The notes: generated by a model from the letters alone, not told the origin. 36,992 nucleotides of DNA from Bacteroidota bacterium (GCA_018831055.1 JAHJRE010000039.1:1-36992), one strand, 5' to 3'; numbered from the stretch's first letter, positions 23,453 to 33,374 are shown. Translations and numbers: made by a program.

Positions 23453-25948
23453 TTACTCGTGATAATAGATTCTTTTAACGCGCCTGGAGATACCCGAGAG
23501 CACCTCATAGGGTATGGTTTGCATTTCCTTTGCGAGCTCCGGTATGGGTCGGTTTTTCCCAAAAATGATCACTTCATCTTCTTCTTTTACTTCGAGGCCG
23601 GTTACATCGATCATGCACATATCCATGCAAACGTCACCGGTAATAGGAACCAGCTGGTCATGAACCATGAGGTGCCCTTGTCCGTTGCCAAGGTTGCGGT
23701 GCAGACCATCGGCATAGCCAACCGGGACTATGGCGATTTTGCGGTCATTTTCCGATAAGCCATTCCTGTTGTATCCAACGCTTTCTCCGGCAGGGATGTG
23801 CTTTACCTGTGAGATGACCGATCGCATGGTACTGACATTTTCCAGTTTTTTTTGTTCTTCAGGCACATTGGATACACCGTAGAGGCTTATCCCCAACCTT
23901 ACCATCTGGAATTGTGCTTCCGGGAACCTTATAATGCCTGCTGAGTTCAGGATATGCATCATCACCGGATGACCGGCGGCTTCCCTGACCTTTTCCCCCA
24001 TTATCCTGAACCGTTCGATCTGCTGCCGGGTGAATCCATCGTGTTCGGGCATATCGCTGGCTGCGAGGTGTGAAAAAACCGATTCTACATAAATAAGTTT
24101 GTTCTTCTTTAAGCGTTCGATCAGTTCATCAAGGTCCTTTTCTTCAAACCCCAGCCTGTGCATTCCTGTATCAAGCTTGATATGCACCTTCACGGGTTTG
24201 TTGAGGGGGATGATGTTTTTCCCGATGGCATTTTCCAGTTTTTCCAGGATATGGAAACTGTATATCTCAGGTTCCAGCTGGTGTGTGATCATGGAATCAA
24301 AGCTTTCTTCCTCGGGGTTCATTACCAGGATGGGTACGATGATGCCTGCCTTTCTCAGTTCGACACCTTCGTCGGCATAAGCCACCGCAAGGTAGTCGAT
24401 GCGGTGGAACTGAAGCGTATTTGCGATTTCATAGCTGCCACTTCCGTATGAGAATGCCTTTACCATAGCCATGATCTTGGTGATGGGTTTTAGCCTGGAG
24501 CGGTAAAGATTAAGGTTATTGACCAGGGCATTCAGGTTGATCTCCATCACGGTTTCGTGGGATTTTTGCTGCAAGGCCCTTGAAATCAGCTCAAACTCAA
24601 ACATCCTGGCGCCTTTCAGCAATATGCTCTCATTGTTGAAGCTGGAAAAGGAAAAACGGTTCAGGAAGTCTTCGGTTCCCGGGAAAAAATATTTTTCACC
24701 GGGAAATTTATCCTTATATCTTGAAATGGCCGGTCCAATGCCAATAAGCCTGTCAACTTTTTTCTTTTCCAGGATGCCGGCTATCTCGCCATATAATTCT
24801 TCATCGTTCTTGCTGCTTTGTAAAATGTCGGAAAGAATGACCGTTTTCTTTTTCTGATGTGTTTGTTGTTCCAGGAAATCGATGGCGATGCTCAGCGAAT
24901 TGATATCGGAATTATAGCTATCGTTGATCACCTGGCAATGATTGATTCCTTCCTTCAGCTCAAGCCGCATGGCAATGGGTTGCAGTCCGGCCATTCTTTC
25001 GCTGATGATGTGATTGGGATATCCCATTTGGAGCATGGCAGCCCAGCAGTGAATGGCATTTTCCACGGAGGCCTCATCGATGAACGGGATAATGACAGAC
25101 ACTTCATGTTCGTGATAAATACCGGATATCTTAGTTTGGTGGAGGCTCATTTTAACGGTTCCAGTGATCTGCAGGCTGGCAGATTGTTTCCGGCTCCAGG
25201 TAAATGCCTTAATGGATTGCAGTAGTTCCGAACGGATGATGATCTGTTGTATTTCCGAGTGATCGGGGCAATATATCAGGGTTTCAACCTTGGTAAACAA
25301 TTTTAGTTTTTCGCCTACCTTTTGTGCGGTGCTGATAAAGTTCTTTTCGTGTGCGGCACCGATATTGGTAAATAATCCGATGGTAGGCTGAATGATAGCC
25401 TGGAGTTTGTCCATTTCATCGGGTTCGGATATCCCGGCCTCGAATATTGCGAGATCGTAGGTGTCTTCCATTTGCCAGACCGACAGGGGCACACCAATTT
25501 GCGAATTATAGCTTTTAGGACTGCGGATTATCTTTTTATCCTGGTGCATCAGTTGGAACAACCATTCTTTCACAATGGTTTTCCCGTTACTGCCGGTGAT
25601 CCCTATAACAGGGATGGCGAAGTGTTTTCGATGGGCAGCGGCCAGGTTTTGCAGGGCACGCAGGGTATTATTTACCAGGATGAAGGAGGCATCCTGATAT
25701 TCCTTCATATTTACAGGAAGGATTGAGATCACGAAATTGCGGATGCCTTTGCGGTAAAGCTCATCAATATAATTATGCCCATCGTTGCGTTTACCCTGGA
25801 TGGCAAAGAACAGGCAATGATCGGGGGCAATGAGCCTGCGGCTGTCGATCAGGATATCGAGGATGAGCGGGTTTGCTGAGCCTTCCTGAACTAATTCACC
25901 TTTGATGAAATGGCAGATTTCCGATACGTTATATCCGGTTGCTGGCAT
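23453..25948 (-). CDS. murF-alr: Bifunctional MurF / alanine racemase
   Basis: An 831-residue fusion. The N-terminal half (about 1-460) is a Mur ligase, with GITGSNGKT (P-loop 119-124), [22 protein letters not shown] and [11 protein letters not shown]. The C-terminal half (about 465-831) is a fold-type III alanine racemase, with [12 protein letters not shown] (PLP lysine Lys497), [26 protein letters not shown] and [13 protein letters not shown]. This fusion is known in Bacteroidetes. The racemase makes D-alanine, while the MurF domain adds D-Ala-D-Ala to the UDP-MurNAc-tripeptide. The MurF half appears diverged, and whether it remains active cannot be shown here. It is 6 bases after pdxA. Confidence 0.93.
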   Translation of the reverse strand: MPATGYNVSEICHFIKGELVQEGSANPLILDILIDSRRLIAPDHCLFFAIQGKRNDGHNYIDELYRKGIRNFVISILPVNMKEYQDASFILVNNTLRALQNLAAAHRKHFAIPVIGITGSNGKTIVKEWLFQLMHQDKKIIRSPKSYNSQIGVPLSVWQMEDTYDLAIFEAGISEPDEMDKLQAIIQPTIGLFTNIGAAHEKNFISTAQKVGEKLKLFTKVETLIYCPDHSEIQQIIIRSELLQSIKAFTWSRKQSASLQITGTVKMSLHQTKISGIYHEHEVSVIIPFIDEASVENAIHCWAAMLQMGYPNHIISERMAGLQPIAMRLELKEGINHCQVINDSYNSDINSLSIAIDFLEQQTHQKKKTVILSDILQSSKNDEELYGEIAGILEKKKVDRLIGIGPAISRYKDKFPGEKYFFPGTEDFLNRFSFSSFNNESILLKGARMFEFELISRALQQKSHETVMEINLNALVNNLNLYRSRLKPITKIMAMVKAFSYGSGSYEIANTLQFHRIDYLAVAYADEGVELRKAGIIVPILVMNPEEESFDSMITHQLEPEIYSFHILEKLENAIGKNIIPLNKPVKVHIKLDTGMHRLGFEEKDLDELIERLKKNKLIYVESVFSHLAASDMPEHDGFTRQQIERFRIMGEKVREAAGHPVMMHILNSAGIIRFPEAQFQMVRLGISLYGVSNVPEEQKKLENVSTMRSVISQVKHIPAGESVGYNRNGLSENDRKIAIVPVGYADGLHRNLGNGQGHLMVHDQLVPITGDVCMDMCMIDVTGLEVKEEDEVIIFGKNRPIPELAKEMQTIPYEVLSGISRRVKRIYYHE

Positions 25949-25954
25949 AGAGGA

Positions 25955-27073
25955 TTAAAGGTTGGGTTCTTCGGTTTCAAGGTCGGGACTTTCATCTTCC
26001 TGTCCTTCCACTTCAGCGGATATGGGAAGGGGGTCTGAAGATATCTCATCATAGACACGCCGGTTTCTCACGATATCAACAGCAAGGAAGATCGCAGCCA
26101 GCATGGATGAGGGAGAGGCCTGGTCTTTTCCGGCGAGGTCATAGGCAGTACCGTGATCGGGTGATGTCCTGACTATGGGTAGTCCGGCTGTATAATTGAC
26201 TCCATTTTCAAAAGCTATGGCTTTAAAGGGAATAAGACCCTGGTCGTGGTACATAGCCAGGATGCCATCAAACTTCTTATAAGTATCCGAGCCGAAAAAT
26301 CCGTCGGAAGGGAAGGGGCCATATGCCCAGATAGAATCATCCTGGAGTTTTTTCAGGACGGGAGCAATGATTTTATTCTCTTCATCGCCCAGCAATCCGT
26401 TTTCTCCGGCATGAGGGTTCAGTCCAAGCACGGCGATCCTGGGTTTACGGATACCGAAATCACGGAGCAGGCTTCGGTTGAGGATCCTGATCCTGCTTTC
26501 GAGCAGGGCGGGGGTGATCTTTGCCGGTACATCCTTTAGAGGAATATGGCCTGTAACCACTCCGATCCGGAGATTTCCGCTGACCATAAGCATGAGGTAG
26601 TCCCTGGTGTTAAAGTTTGCGGCAAAGTATTCGGTATGTCCGGGAAAGGGAAAATCCTCCGATTGAATGTTTTCCTTATTGATAGGGGCCGTAACAACGG
26701 CATGGATTTTCCCCCGTTTAAGGTCGTTAATGGCTCGTTCCAGTGCGATGCGGGCCATCTTTCCTGCGATGGGGGTACTTTTGCCGAGTTCTATCCTGAC
26801 TTCTTCATCGGAACAGTTGATAAGGTTGACTTTTTTATCCAGGGCCTGGTCGGGGTTTTTAATATTATGGAAATTGAACTCACCAACATCCACGCTTTTA
26901 CGGTGGTAGGAGGCTACTTTGGAATGGCCGTAAACAACCGGGGTTAAAATCTCAGTGATGCGGGTGTCGCAGAGAGCCTTAATAATGATCTCATAACCTA
27001 TCCCGTTAAGGTCGCCATGGGTAATTCCGATCAGGAATCTTTCTTCGCTATCGTTTGTTATCAGTTCGTTCAT
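25955..27073 (-). CDS. pdxA: 4-hydroxythreonine-4-phosphate dehydrogenase
   Basis: A 372-residue PdxA, the NAD-dependent step that oxidises 4-phosphohydroxythreonine in pyridoxal phosphate synthesis. Seen: GITHGDLNGIGYEII, FPGHTEYFA, VTGHIPLKDV, LGLNPHAGENG, MYHDQGLIPFKA and NYTAGLPIVRTSPDHGTAYDLAG, which hold the metal histidines and substrate site. After the family end there is an acidic tail of about 35 residues (EVEGQEDESPDLETEEPNL), not typical of the enzyme and probably disordered. Its PLP product pathway serves the alanine racemase encoded next door; the link may be only co-expression. Confidence 0.95.
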   Translation of the reverse strand: MNELITNDSEERFLIGITHGDLNGIGYEIIIKALCDTRITEILTPVVYGHSKVASYHRKSVDVGEFNFHNIKNPDQALDKKVNLINCSDEEVRIELGKSTPIAGKMARIALERAINDLKRGKIHAVVTAPINKENIQSEDFPFPGHTEYFAANFNTRDYLMLMVSGNLRIGVVTGHIPLKDVPAKITPALLESRIRILNRSLLRDFGIRKPRIAVLGLNPHAGENGLLGDEENKIIAPVLKKLQDDSIWAYGPFPSDGFFGSDTYKKFDGILAMYHDQGLIPFKAIAFENGVNYTAGLPIVRTSPDHGTAYDLAGKDQASPSSMLAAIFLAVDIVRNRRVYDEISSDPLPISAEVEGQEDESPDLETEEPNL

Positions 27074-27096
27074 TGCAATGAAGGAATTAAAATGTG

Positions 27097-27104
27097 CAAA
27101 GATA
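27097..27104 (-). promoter_or_regulatory. Candidate -7 element (TATCTTTG) for pdxA-murF-alr
   Basis: The minus strand reads TATCTTTG, fitting TAnnTTTG, 23 bases upstream of ATG 27073 in the short pepA-pdxA gap. No TTG at -33, so moderate to low support. Confidence 0.4.
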
Positions 27105-27107
27105 CAA

Positions 27108-28553
27108 TTAATCGGCAGATGTCATCTGTTTGAAAAAGTTATACAGGAGCCGGACGCCGAAGCCGGTACCTCCTTTGGACCGGTAGGTGTCTTTTTTTCC
27201 GTAAAAAGCGACTCCTGCGATATCAAGGTGGATGAAAGGATAATCGGTAAATCTTTCCAGGAATTTCCCGGCGGTGATCATACCTGCTTCCGGACCACCT
27301 ATATTTTTTATGTCGGCCACATCGGATTTTATCAGATCTCCATATTCATCCCAGAAGGGAAATTCGGCTATTCTTTCATAAGTGGATAAGCCGGATGTTT
27401 TCAGTTTATCCATCCACGATGCAGCTTTTGTTTCCATAGCGACGATGCCATATATGCCGATTGCCCTGGCGGCAGCTCCGGTTAGTGTGGCGGCATTGAT
27501 CACCAGTTCAGGATTATACCGGCAGGCGTAGCTTAATGCATCTGCAAGGATCATGCGGCCTTCGGCATCGGTATTCAGCACCTCAACGGTCATTCCGTTA
27601 TGCATTTTTATTACATCACCCGGAACGTACGCGTTACCATCGGGACGGTTATCAGTTGCAGGAAGCAAGGCAATAACATGAACCGGCAGGTGATTATCGG
27701 CAATGGCAAACATAACCGATGCCATGGTGGCTGCCCCGGCCATATCGCTTTTCATGTCGTCCATAAAAGTCCCCGTCTTAATGTTGAGTCCGCCGGTATC
27801 GTAAACAACGCCTTTGCCTACCAGGATAATTGGTTTACTGTTCCTTGCATTGTCAGGTTTCCATTCCATCACGGTGAAAGTAGGAGGATCTATACTTCCT
27901 TTGTTTACTGCCAGCAACCCACCCATTTTGAGCGATTCGATTTTCTTTTTATTGAAGACTTCTGTCACGATGCCCTTCTTTTCAGCTTCTTCCCTTATGA
28001 TGGAAGCCAGACGGACGGCATTAAGATAAGAAACCGGTTCATTTACCAGATCGCGGCAGAAAAATACAGAGCGGCAAACACTTGACAATTCATTGGTTTG
28101 CTTCGCTGATATTCCTGTGGAGACAAGAGTAACCTTATCCAGGTTAAAACCATTTTTGTTTTCTGTTTTGTATTTTGTAAAGGAATAGCTTCCCAGGATG
28201 AGTCCTTCCGTATAATCCAGGATGGCTTCCGGGTTGTGGAATAAATCTGTAATCACGATCTCATTCAGGTTGTTTTCGCGGAGGTATTGCAGGAGGTTAT
28301 CTCCGGCCTGACGATAGTTTTCCCGGAGGCGTCCCGGATCATTATCGGGTTTGATATAGTGGACAAATATCCAGTAATGGTAACGGTTTATCGCGAAACA
28401 GCGTGATTTGTCACTTTTGAATATCTTCAGGATGAAGTCCTTTTCATTGCTTTCAAGCTCCAGTTCATGAATCTGCTCTATCTTGAAAACAGGTATAACC
28501 TGGTTGACTTCATTATTTTTAAGTGATTTAACGGATTGAATTTTTATATTCAT
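27108..28553 (-). CDS. pepA: Leucyl aminopeptidase (M17)
   Basis: A 481-residue cytosol aminopeptidase. The C-terminal catalytic domain has LVGKGVVYDTGGLNIK, MDDMKSDMAGAATM, NTDAEGRMILADAL and NAATLTGAA, covering the dizinc ligands and catalytic lysine and arginine of M17. It removes N-terminal residues from peptides in the cytoplasm. I chose ATG 28553 (MNIKIQSVKSL) because an ATG at 28601 would overlap kdtA by 29 bases with no family-like sequence. It begins 19 bases after kdtA. Confidence 0.94.
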   Translation of the reverse strand: MNIKIQSVKSLKNNEVNQVIPVFKIEQIHELELESNEKDFILKIFKSDKSRCFAINRYHYWIFVHYIKPDNDPGRLRENYRQAGDNLLQYLRENNLNEIVITDLFHNPEAILDYTEGLILGSYSFTKYKTENKNGFNLDKVTLVSTGISAKQTNELSSVCRSVFFCRDLVNEPVSYLNAVRLASIIREEAEKKGIVTEVFNKKKIESLKMGGLLAVNKGSIDPPTFTVMEWKPDNARNSKPIILVGKGVVYDTGGLNIKTGTFMDDMKSDMAGAATMASVMFAIADNHLPVHVIALLPATDNRPDGNAYVPGDVIKMHNGMTVEVLNTDAEGRMILADALSYACRYNPELVINAATLTGAAARAIGIYGIVAMETKAASWMDKLKTSGLSTYERIAEFPFWDEYGDLIKSDVADIKNIGGPEAGMITAGKFLERFTDYPFIHLDIAGVAFYGKKDTYRSKGGTGFGVRLLYNFFKQMTSAD

Positions 28554-28572
28554 GGTGTGTTGATTTAAACGT

Positions 28573-29820
28573 TTATTCCTGATCTGCAAGAAACTTTTCA
28601 AGGTCCTTCATTATAATTCTGCTTGCTCCCCGGTGCTCCCGCATAAAATTCCGGACGTCAGTGCAGGTTTGGGAATAGTATTCAGGGTTATCCAAAAAAC
28701 CATTAACAATTTTCAGGAATTCCTTGTGATTTTTAATGCTGAAGGCACCCCCTTTACTAACAAGTTTTCCTGCTTCATGGAATTTCTGGTGATCGGGTCC
28801 GAAAACCACAGGCACTCCGAAAGCAGCCGGTTCCAGGATATTATGGAGGCCGGACCCGAATGCCCCGCCAACATAGGCAATCCAGGCGTATTTATAAGTC
28901 CTGCTGAGGATACCGATGGTGTCTATCACCAGCACACGGTAAGATCCAATCTGATTCGGGTCGACTTTAGTATACCGTGCAACCGGTTCCTTTATCATTT
29001 CCACGATTCGGCTGATATGGTTTTCATCTACCTGATGGGGCGCGATGACGAGCTTTATGTTTTCAGGAAGGGTGTTCATAGCAGGCAGGATAATTTCTTC
29101 ATCTGCCGGCCAGGTACTTCCTGCAACGATTAGCTTTGCCTCACCGGCAAAATGGCGGATCAGGTCTATATCTTCCGCTTTTTCAGCAGTTTCCATCACT
29201 CTGTCGAAACGGGTATCTCCTGCGATGGTAAAATTCTTATAATTTATTTTCTCCAGGAAGTTTGCTGATGCATCATCCTGGGTATAGATATGATCAATGA
29301 GGTTTAGCTGTTTCCTGAACCAGGCGCCGTACCAGCGGAAAAACGGCTGATCGTTTCGGAAAACCGCTGAAATAAGGATAAGAGGGATGTTATGGCGTTT
29401 CAGTTCGCGGAAATAATTGTACCAGAATTCATATTTGATGAACACAGCCAAAACGGGTTGGAAGGTGTTAATGAATGTACGAGCATTTTGTGGAGTATCG
29501 GAAGGAAGATAATAGACTCTGTGTGCGGGTTTGTAGTTTTTGCGGTGTTCGTATCCTGAAGGGGAAAAGAAGGTCAGCAGAAGCTTATAACGGGGATATT
29601 TATTCAGGATGGCTTCCATGACCGGTCTGCCCATCTCAAATTCCCCGAGGGAGGCACAATGGAACCAGATATATTCCTGTTGTTCCTCGTTTTCCCGGAC
29701 GATCCTGGCGGTAAGTCCTTTTCTTCCAAAGGCCCATTGCCGGGCCTTAATGTTGAAAAGTCCGTATATCTTTGCTGCCCATTGGTACAACAGGATGAAT
29801 AGAGTATATAAAAAGCGCAT
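28573..29820 (-). CDS. kdtA: 3-deoxy-D-manno-octulosonic acid (Kdo) transferase
   Basis: A 415-residue WaaA/KdtA (GT30). An N-terminal hydrophobic stretch (about 3-20) anchors it to the inner membrane. FHCASLGEFE places the catalytic glutamate at residue 60, and later blocks VAGSTWPADEEIILPA, IAPHQVDENH and YVGGAFGSGLHNILEPAAFGVPVVFGP are family hallmarks. It transfers Kdo from CMP-Kdo to the lipid A precursor, so the organism makes Kdo-containing lipopolysaccharide. It lies 9 bases after the exported protein gene at 29830 and 19 bases before pepA. Confidence 0.95.
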   Translation of the reverse strand: MRFLYTLFILLYQWAAKIYGLFNIKARQWAFGRKGLTARIVRENEEQQEYIWFHCASLGEFEMGRPVMEAILNKYPRYKLLLTFFSPSGYEHRKNYKPAHRVYYLPSDTPQNARTFINTFQPVLAVFIKYEFWYNYFRELKRHNIPLILISAVFRNDQPFFRWYGAWFRKQLNLIDHIYTQDDASANFLEKINYKNFTIAGDTRFDRVMETAEKAEDIDLIRHFAGEAKLIVAGSTWPADEEIILPAMNTLPENIKLVIAPHQVDENHISRIVEMIKEPVARYTKVDPNQIGSYRVLVIDTIGILSRTYKYAWIAYVGGAFGSGLHNILEPAAFGVPVVFGPDHQKFHEAGKLVSKGGAFSIKNHKEFLKIVNGFLDNPEYYSQTCTDVRNFMREHRGASRIIMKDLEKFLADQE

Positions 29821-29829
29821 TTTGGAGAA

Positions 29830-30597
29830 TTAATAAAAATAGTACGCTTCAGGCTTCCGTTTGTAGATTGGAATAATCCATCCAATTTTGAATCCGTTAA
29901 GCAATTCGAACCGTTTTGAATTATCTTTCTGACCTGTGTCAAAATCAACATCTCTAAGTCCCCTGGTCCAACCCTGCATAAATTCGAACCCCCCGTAGAA
30001 ATTAAGGACCCTGGTATTTCCGAGATAAAGGTATCCGATGAATTCGCTCATAGCAAAGCCGCCAGTCATGCGGTCATAACCTTTGGCATAATCGTCTTCC
30101 AGCCAGGGTACTTCAAAATCTCCGATCTGTATCCTGACCCAGTGTTGCATGTAACCCGCTCCAACTTTAACCATGATCCCCGAATTGGGATTGGGTGCCA
30201 GCACATTGAAAAGTCTTCCGACATGTCCCATGATAGAATAGCCTCTTTCAAACAAGTCGAAAATGGCATAGGTCCCATCTGTAGAAATAAGCTGACCATC
30301 CGCGGTCAGCACATTCCCGAGAATTTCATCGGCATTTTTCACCTTGTTGCCCCAAAAATAATTGTATTCCAGTCCGAAAATCCATTGCGACTTTAGTTTC
30401 ACCTGGAACCCTGGTCCTACAACGGAATTGTTTCCAAAACGTTCCGCCATGTCTCCTCCGGCAATCTGGTAACCGTAGAATCCATAAACCATGGGGACTG
30501 TAATAGAGGAATCCTGAATGTCTTTTTGTGCGGAGACAATACTAATATGGAAAATGAGGAGGAAAAACAGATAATTCCTGAAGGCAAACATGTTCAT
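29830..30597 (-). CDS. Exported protein of unknown function, possible small outer-membrane barrel
   Basis: A 255-residue protein with a signal peptide: MNMFAFRNYLFFLLIFHISIVSAQ, cleaved around residue 24. I chose ATG 30597; an ATG at 30672 would add 25 residues in front of the signal and lies upstream of the candidate promoter. The mature part alternates aromatic and polar residues: FGLEYNYFWGN, YSIMGHVGRLFN, IMVKVGAGYMQH and LNFYGGFEFMQGW. This fits a beta-barrel, ending in KRKPEAYYFY with a terminal aromatic. I recognise it only as a conserved-looking Bacteroidetes protein. Its place before kdtA hints at envelope function, which is inference. Confidence 0.75.
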   Translation of the reverse strand: MNMFAFRNYLFFLLIFHISIVSAQKDIQDSSITVPMVYGFYGYQIAGGDMAERFGNNSVVGPGFQVKLKSQWIFGLEYNYFWGNKVKNADEILGNVLTADGQLISTDGTYAIFDLFERGYSIMGHVGRLFNVLAPNPNSGIMVKVGAGYMQHWVRIQIGDFEVPWLEDDYAKGYDRMTGGFAMSEFIGYLYLGNTRVLNFYGGFEFMQGWTRGLRDVDFDTGQKDNSKRFELLNGFKIGWIIPIYKRKPEAYYFY

Positions 30598-30659
30598 ATA
30601 ACTATTGTTATTGATCCTGTTAGGAATGGATATTGCAAAATAATTCACATAAAGTAACG

Positions 30660-30667
30660 CAAAGATA
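30660..30667 (-). promoter_or_regulatory. Candidate -7 element (TATCTTTG) for the exported protein-kdtA-pepA run
   Basis: The minus strand reads TATCTTTG, exact TAnnTTTG, with ATG 30597 about 62 bases downstream. No clear -33 TTG. It sits in the 191-base divergent gap opposite the MBOAT promoter. Confidence 0.4.
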
Positions 30668-30711
30668 GGCAATTCAGTCTGAATGGAGCGGAATTTCCTT
30701 AAAAAACGACC

Positions 30712-30726
30712 GAATGACGATCATTC
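30712..30726. repeat. Short inverted repeat GAATGA-cga-TCATTC, possible operator
   Basis: Perfect 6-base arms separated by three bases, ending one base before the -33 TTG of the MBOAT promoter. The position fits a regulator binding site between the two divergent genes. A chance match of this size is possible. Confidence 0.3.
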
Positions 30727-30727
30727 A

Positions 30728-30758
30728 TTGTGAAGCGAAATAATACTGCTTATATTTG
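30728..30758 (+). promoter_or_regulatory. Promoter for the MBOAT operon (TTG-N20-TATATTTG)
   Basis: TTG at 30728-30730 and TATATTTG at 30751-30758 are separated by 20 bases, the clearest match to the Bacteroidetes sigma consensus in this window. ATG 30789 is 30 bases downstream. Confidence 0.6.
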
Positions 30759-30788
30759 CGCCCTGAAATTGAAAATCGAACTGCCCAC

Positions 30789-32198
30789 ATGCTTTTCAAT
30801 TCCTACGAATTCATCTTTGTTTTTTTACCGCTGGCTTTTGCGGGATACTTTCTTTTGCGGAGGTTCTCAAGCGACGTATTATCCAAATCCTGGCTGGTGT
30901 TGGCCTCCCTGTTTTTTTATGCATGGTGGAATCCGGTTTATCTGCCGGTGATCATCTTCTCGTTGTTCTTCAATTATTTTTTCAGTTTTCTGATGGTTGC
31001 GCGGGATAAAGGTGGAGGGAAGCATGGCAGGTTACTATGGTTAGTGATCGGGATTGCGGTGAATGTTTTGCTGCTTGGTTATTTCAAGTATTACAACTTT
31101 CTGCTTTGGAATCTGAACGAGTTATTTGGGACATCCTTGGCGTATAAGTCGATGGAGTTACCCATAGGGATAAGTTTCTATACTTTCCAGCAGATTGCTT
31201 TCCTTGTAGATGCATACAAAGGCAAGGTAAAGGAAAGGAATTTCCTGAATTATTCCATGTTTGTTACGTTCTTCCCTCAGCTCATAGCCGGGCCCATAGT
31301 ACATCATGCAGAGATGATGCCACAGTTTGCCGATCCCGGTAACAGGGTTTTAAAGAGCAGGAATATTTCAGTAGGATTATACATCTTTTTTATCGGATTA
31401 TTCAAGAAGGTTATTCTTGCAGACACTTTTGCCGTTTGGGCAAGCGCGGGTTTCGACGGTTCACAGACGCTGGGTTTTGCCGAAGCCTGGGCCACATCGT
31501 TGTGTTATACATTCCAGTTGTACTTTGATTTCAGCGGATACACCGATATGGCAATCGGTTTGGGGTCTATGTTCAATATCCATCTTCCCTATAATTTTAA
31601 CTCACCTTATCTGTCACTTAATATCCAGGAATTCTGGAGGCGTTGGCATATGACGCTAAGCCGTTTTCTCAGGGATTACATTTATATCCCTTTAGGGGGA
31701 AACAGGGGAGGGGAGATCATGTTGCTAAGGAACCTGATGCTTACTTTCCTGATAGGAGGGATATGGCATGGAGCCGGCTGGACGTTTGTTTTCTGGGGGT
31801 TCCTCCATGGTTCAGCAACCGTTATGCATCGCTTGTGGCAGCATACCGGGATCAGGATGAACCGGGCGCTTTCCTGGTTTATCACATTTAATTTTGTAAA
31901 CATTGCCTGGATATTTTTCCGGGCAGTTACATGGGGTGATGCCCTCAAGGTGCTCAAGGGGATGTTCGGTTTTTCAGGATGGGGCAACCCCATGGCTATG
32001 CCCGGACTGGGAGGAAACCTGGAAACATGGATCTGGCTGCTTGCAGCTTTCCTGATTATTTTCTTCCTGAAAAACACCAATTATGTTAAAGAGAACTTTA
32101 AACCTACAGGATGGAGGATATTGTTATTGTTGGCCGTTGCTTTGTATTCGGTTATGAATATGCATAAAATCAGTGAATTTATTTATTTCGGATTTTAA
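30789..32198 (+). CDS. MBOAT family O-acyltransferase (AlgI/DltB-like)
   Basis: A 469-residue polytopic membrane protein. It has the AlgI-type blocks NSYEFIFVFLPL at the start, LPIGISFYTFQQIAFLVD, FFPQLIAGPIVHH, FDFSGYTDMAIGL, EFWRRWHMTLSRFLRDYIYIP with His287, and GGIWHGAGWTFVFWGFLHG with His327, the catalytic histidine in this family. Such proteins pass an acyl group, usually acetyl, across the inner membrane for O-acylation of exported glycans or teichoic acids. ATG 30789 is chosen over an upstream TTG because the promoter's -7 element overlaps that codon. The SGNH-like partner follows at once, as AlgJ or DltD-like partners do. The glycan target is unknown. Confidence 0.93.
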   Translation: MLFNSYEFIFVFLPLAFAGYFLLRRFSSDVLSKSWLVLASLFFYAWWNPVYLPVIIFSLFFNYFFSFLMVARDKGGGKHGRLLWLVIGIAVNVLLLGYFKYYNFLLWNLNELFGTSLAYKSMELPIGISFYTFQQIAFLVDAYKGKVKERNFLNYSMFVTFFPQLIAGPIVHHAEMMPQFADPGNRVLKSRNISVGLYIFFIGLFKKVILADTFAVWASAGFDGSQTLGFAEAWATSLCYTFQLYFDFSGYTDMAIGLGSMFNIHLPYNFNSPYLSLNIQEFWRRWHMTLSRFLRDYIYIPLGGNRGGEIMLLRNLMLTFLIGGIWHGAGWTFVFWGFLHGSATVMHRLWQHTGIRMNRALSWFITFNFVNIAWIFFRAVTWGDALKVLKGMFGFSGWGNPMAMPGLGGNLETWIWLLAAFLIIFFLKNTNYVKENFKPTGWRILLLLAVALYSVMNMHKISEFIYFGF

Positions 32199-32199
32199 C

Positions 32200-33324
32200 G
32201 TGAGCGACAGGAAATTCATACGGGCATTTTTTACAGGATTTGTCGGATTGATCCTGTTTTTCGGGGCAGTTAACCTCCTGGTTGATCCATATGGGTTCCA
32301 TTTCAATAAACGATATACCGGCTTCAATCGTCACAAACCCAGTTTTCTTAATTATACCAGGATAGTAAAGCTATATAATGCCAATCATATCCAACCTGAG
32401 GGGATTTTTCTCGGGAACTCCCGCATTCTTTACCTGGCGCCGGAAGAAGCCTTCAGCCGGTACCGTCCACTTCGCTTTTATAATTTTTCTTTAAGCAGCG
32501 GTACACCGAACGAGATGAAGGATCTTTTAAACTATGCCATCAGGAACTATAACATCCGCTTTGTTTGTTACGGGGTAGATTTTATTGCGATGATAAACTG
32601 GTCGACACCCTATGCCAACACTTTCGATACATTGTTGGTGAGGGGGGAGAAATCGATGGATCTTGAATTCCTGAAGATGCACACCAGTGCCCAATCGGTT
32701 TATGAAACAGGCCGTTGCATTTATACGAATATCACCGATCCGGAGGGGATCAGGGTTCAGTATCATTATAACGAGTTTGGTTCAAGGACAAACCGCTGGA
32801 GGGAATTGAATTACGAAAGAATGGGCGATAAATGGGTAAGGGATGAGATAGCCAAGGTCATGGAAACCTACAAGCCGATATATAACGCATACTCAGTTCG
32901 TATCCCGGAATACAAGGAAAAAGCCTACAGGGATATTCTGCAAACATGCCATGATAATGGAATTGAGTATGTGGCATATATAAACCCTTTGTTTGAGGAT
33001 CAGTTTCGTTTATTGCTGAGTTCCCGTGCTTATCCGGTTTACATAGAGTATTTGCGCTTTCTGGCAGAGAACGGAGGATTCTGGTATTTCGGCGGGATCA
33101 ATGAAAAAACGTCTGATATGGGATATTTCTGGGATTCACAGCATCCCCGCAAGAAGCTGAGTTTCATTCTTACGGATATAATGTTGAATCAGGATTCAAA
33201 GGAATACAGAGATATTTTTTTCGGGCATTTTTATCATTCAGGAAATATTGGCACATTAGTTTCCGGGCTTGACAGTTTGAGAACGGTTGTAACTGAAGGT
33301 CAGATTATAGAAGTTAATAATTAG
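32200..33324 (+). CDS. SGNH-hydrolase-like protein, probable acyl-transfer partner of the MBOAT protein
   Basis: A 374-residue protein. It has one N-terminal membrane helix (about 8-28) and then a periplasmic domain. The nucleophile block is FLGNSRILYL with Ser74, followed by YNFSLSSGTPNE. Near the end FWDSQHP supplies Asp312 and His315, as in the DxxH of SGNH enzymes, so the triad looks complete. The start is taken as GTG 32200, one base after the MBOAT stop (TAA-c-GTG). A GTG at 32173 would overlap the MBOAT gene by 26 bases and is the alternative. The pairing suggests that this protein places the acyl group on the glycan. No recognised name. Confidence 0.8.
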   Translation: MSDRKFIRAFFTGFVGLILFFGAVNLLVDPYGFHFNKRYTGFNRHKPSFLNYTRIVKLYNANHIQPEGIFLGNSRILYLAPEEAFSRYRPLRFYNFSLSSGTPNEMKDLLNYAIRNYNIRFVCYGVDFIAMINWSTPYANTFDTLLVRGEKSMDLEFLKMHTSAQSVYETGRCIYTNITDPEGIRVQYHYNEFGSRTNRWRELNYERMGDKWVRDEIAKVMETYKPIYNAYSVRIPEYKEKAYRDILQTCHDNGIEYVAYINPLFEDQFRLLLSSRAYPVYIEYLRFLAENGGFWYFGGINEKTSDMGYFWDSQHPRKKLSFILTDIMLNQDSKEYRDIFFGHFYHSGNIGTLVSGLDSLRTVVTEGQIIEVNN

Positions 33325-33374
33325 GCGGGCCGGCAAATTTTCCAACTTTTTCTTCGTTTCATGTCAGGAATCTA

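Noticed and set aside
23425-23562. Longer GT2 reading frame extending into murF-alr
   Set aside because: The added residues are basic and unlike any GT2 start, and they overlap the conserved racemase C-terminus by about 110 bases; GTG 23424 fits the family start.
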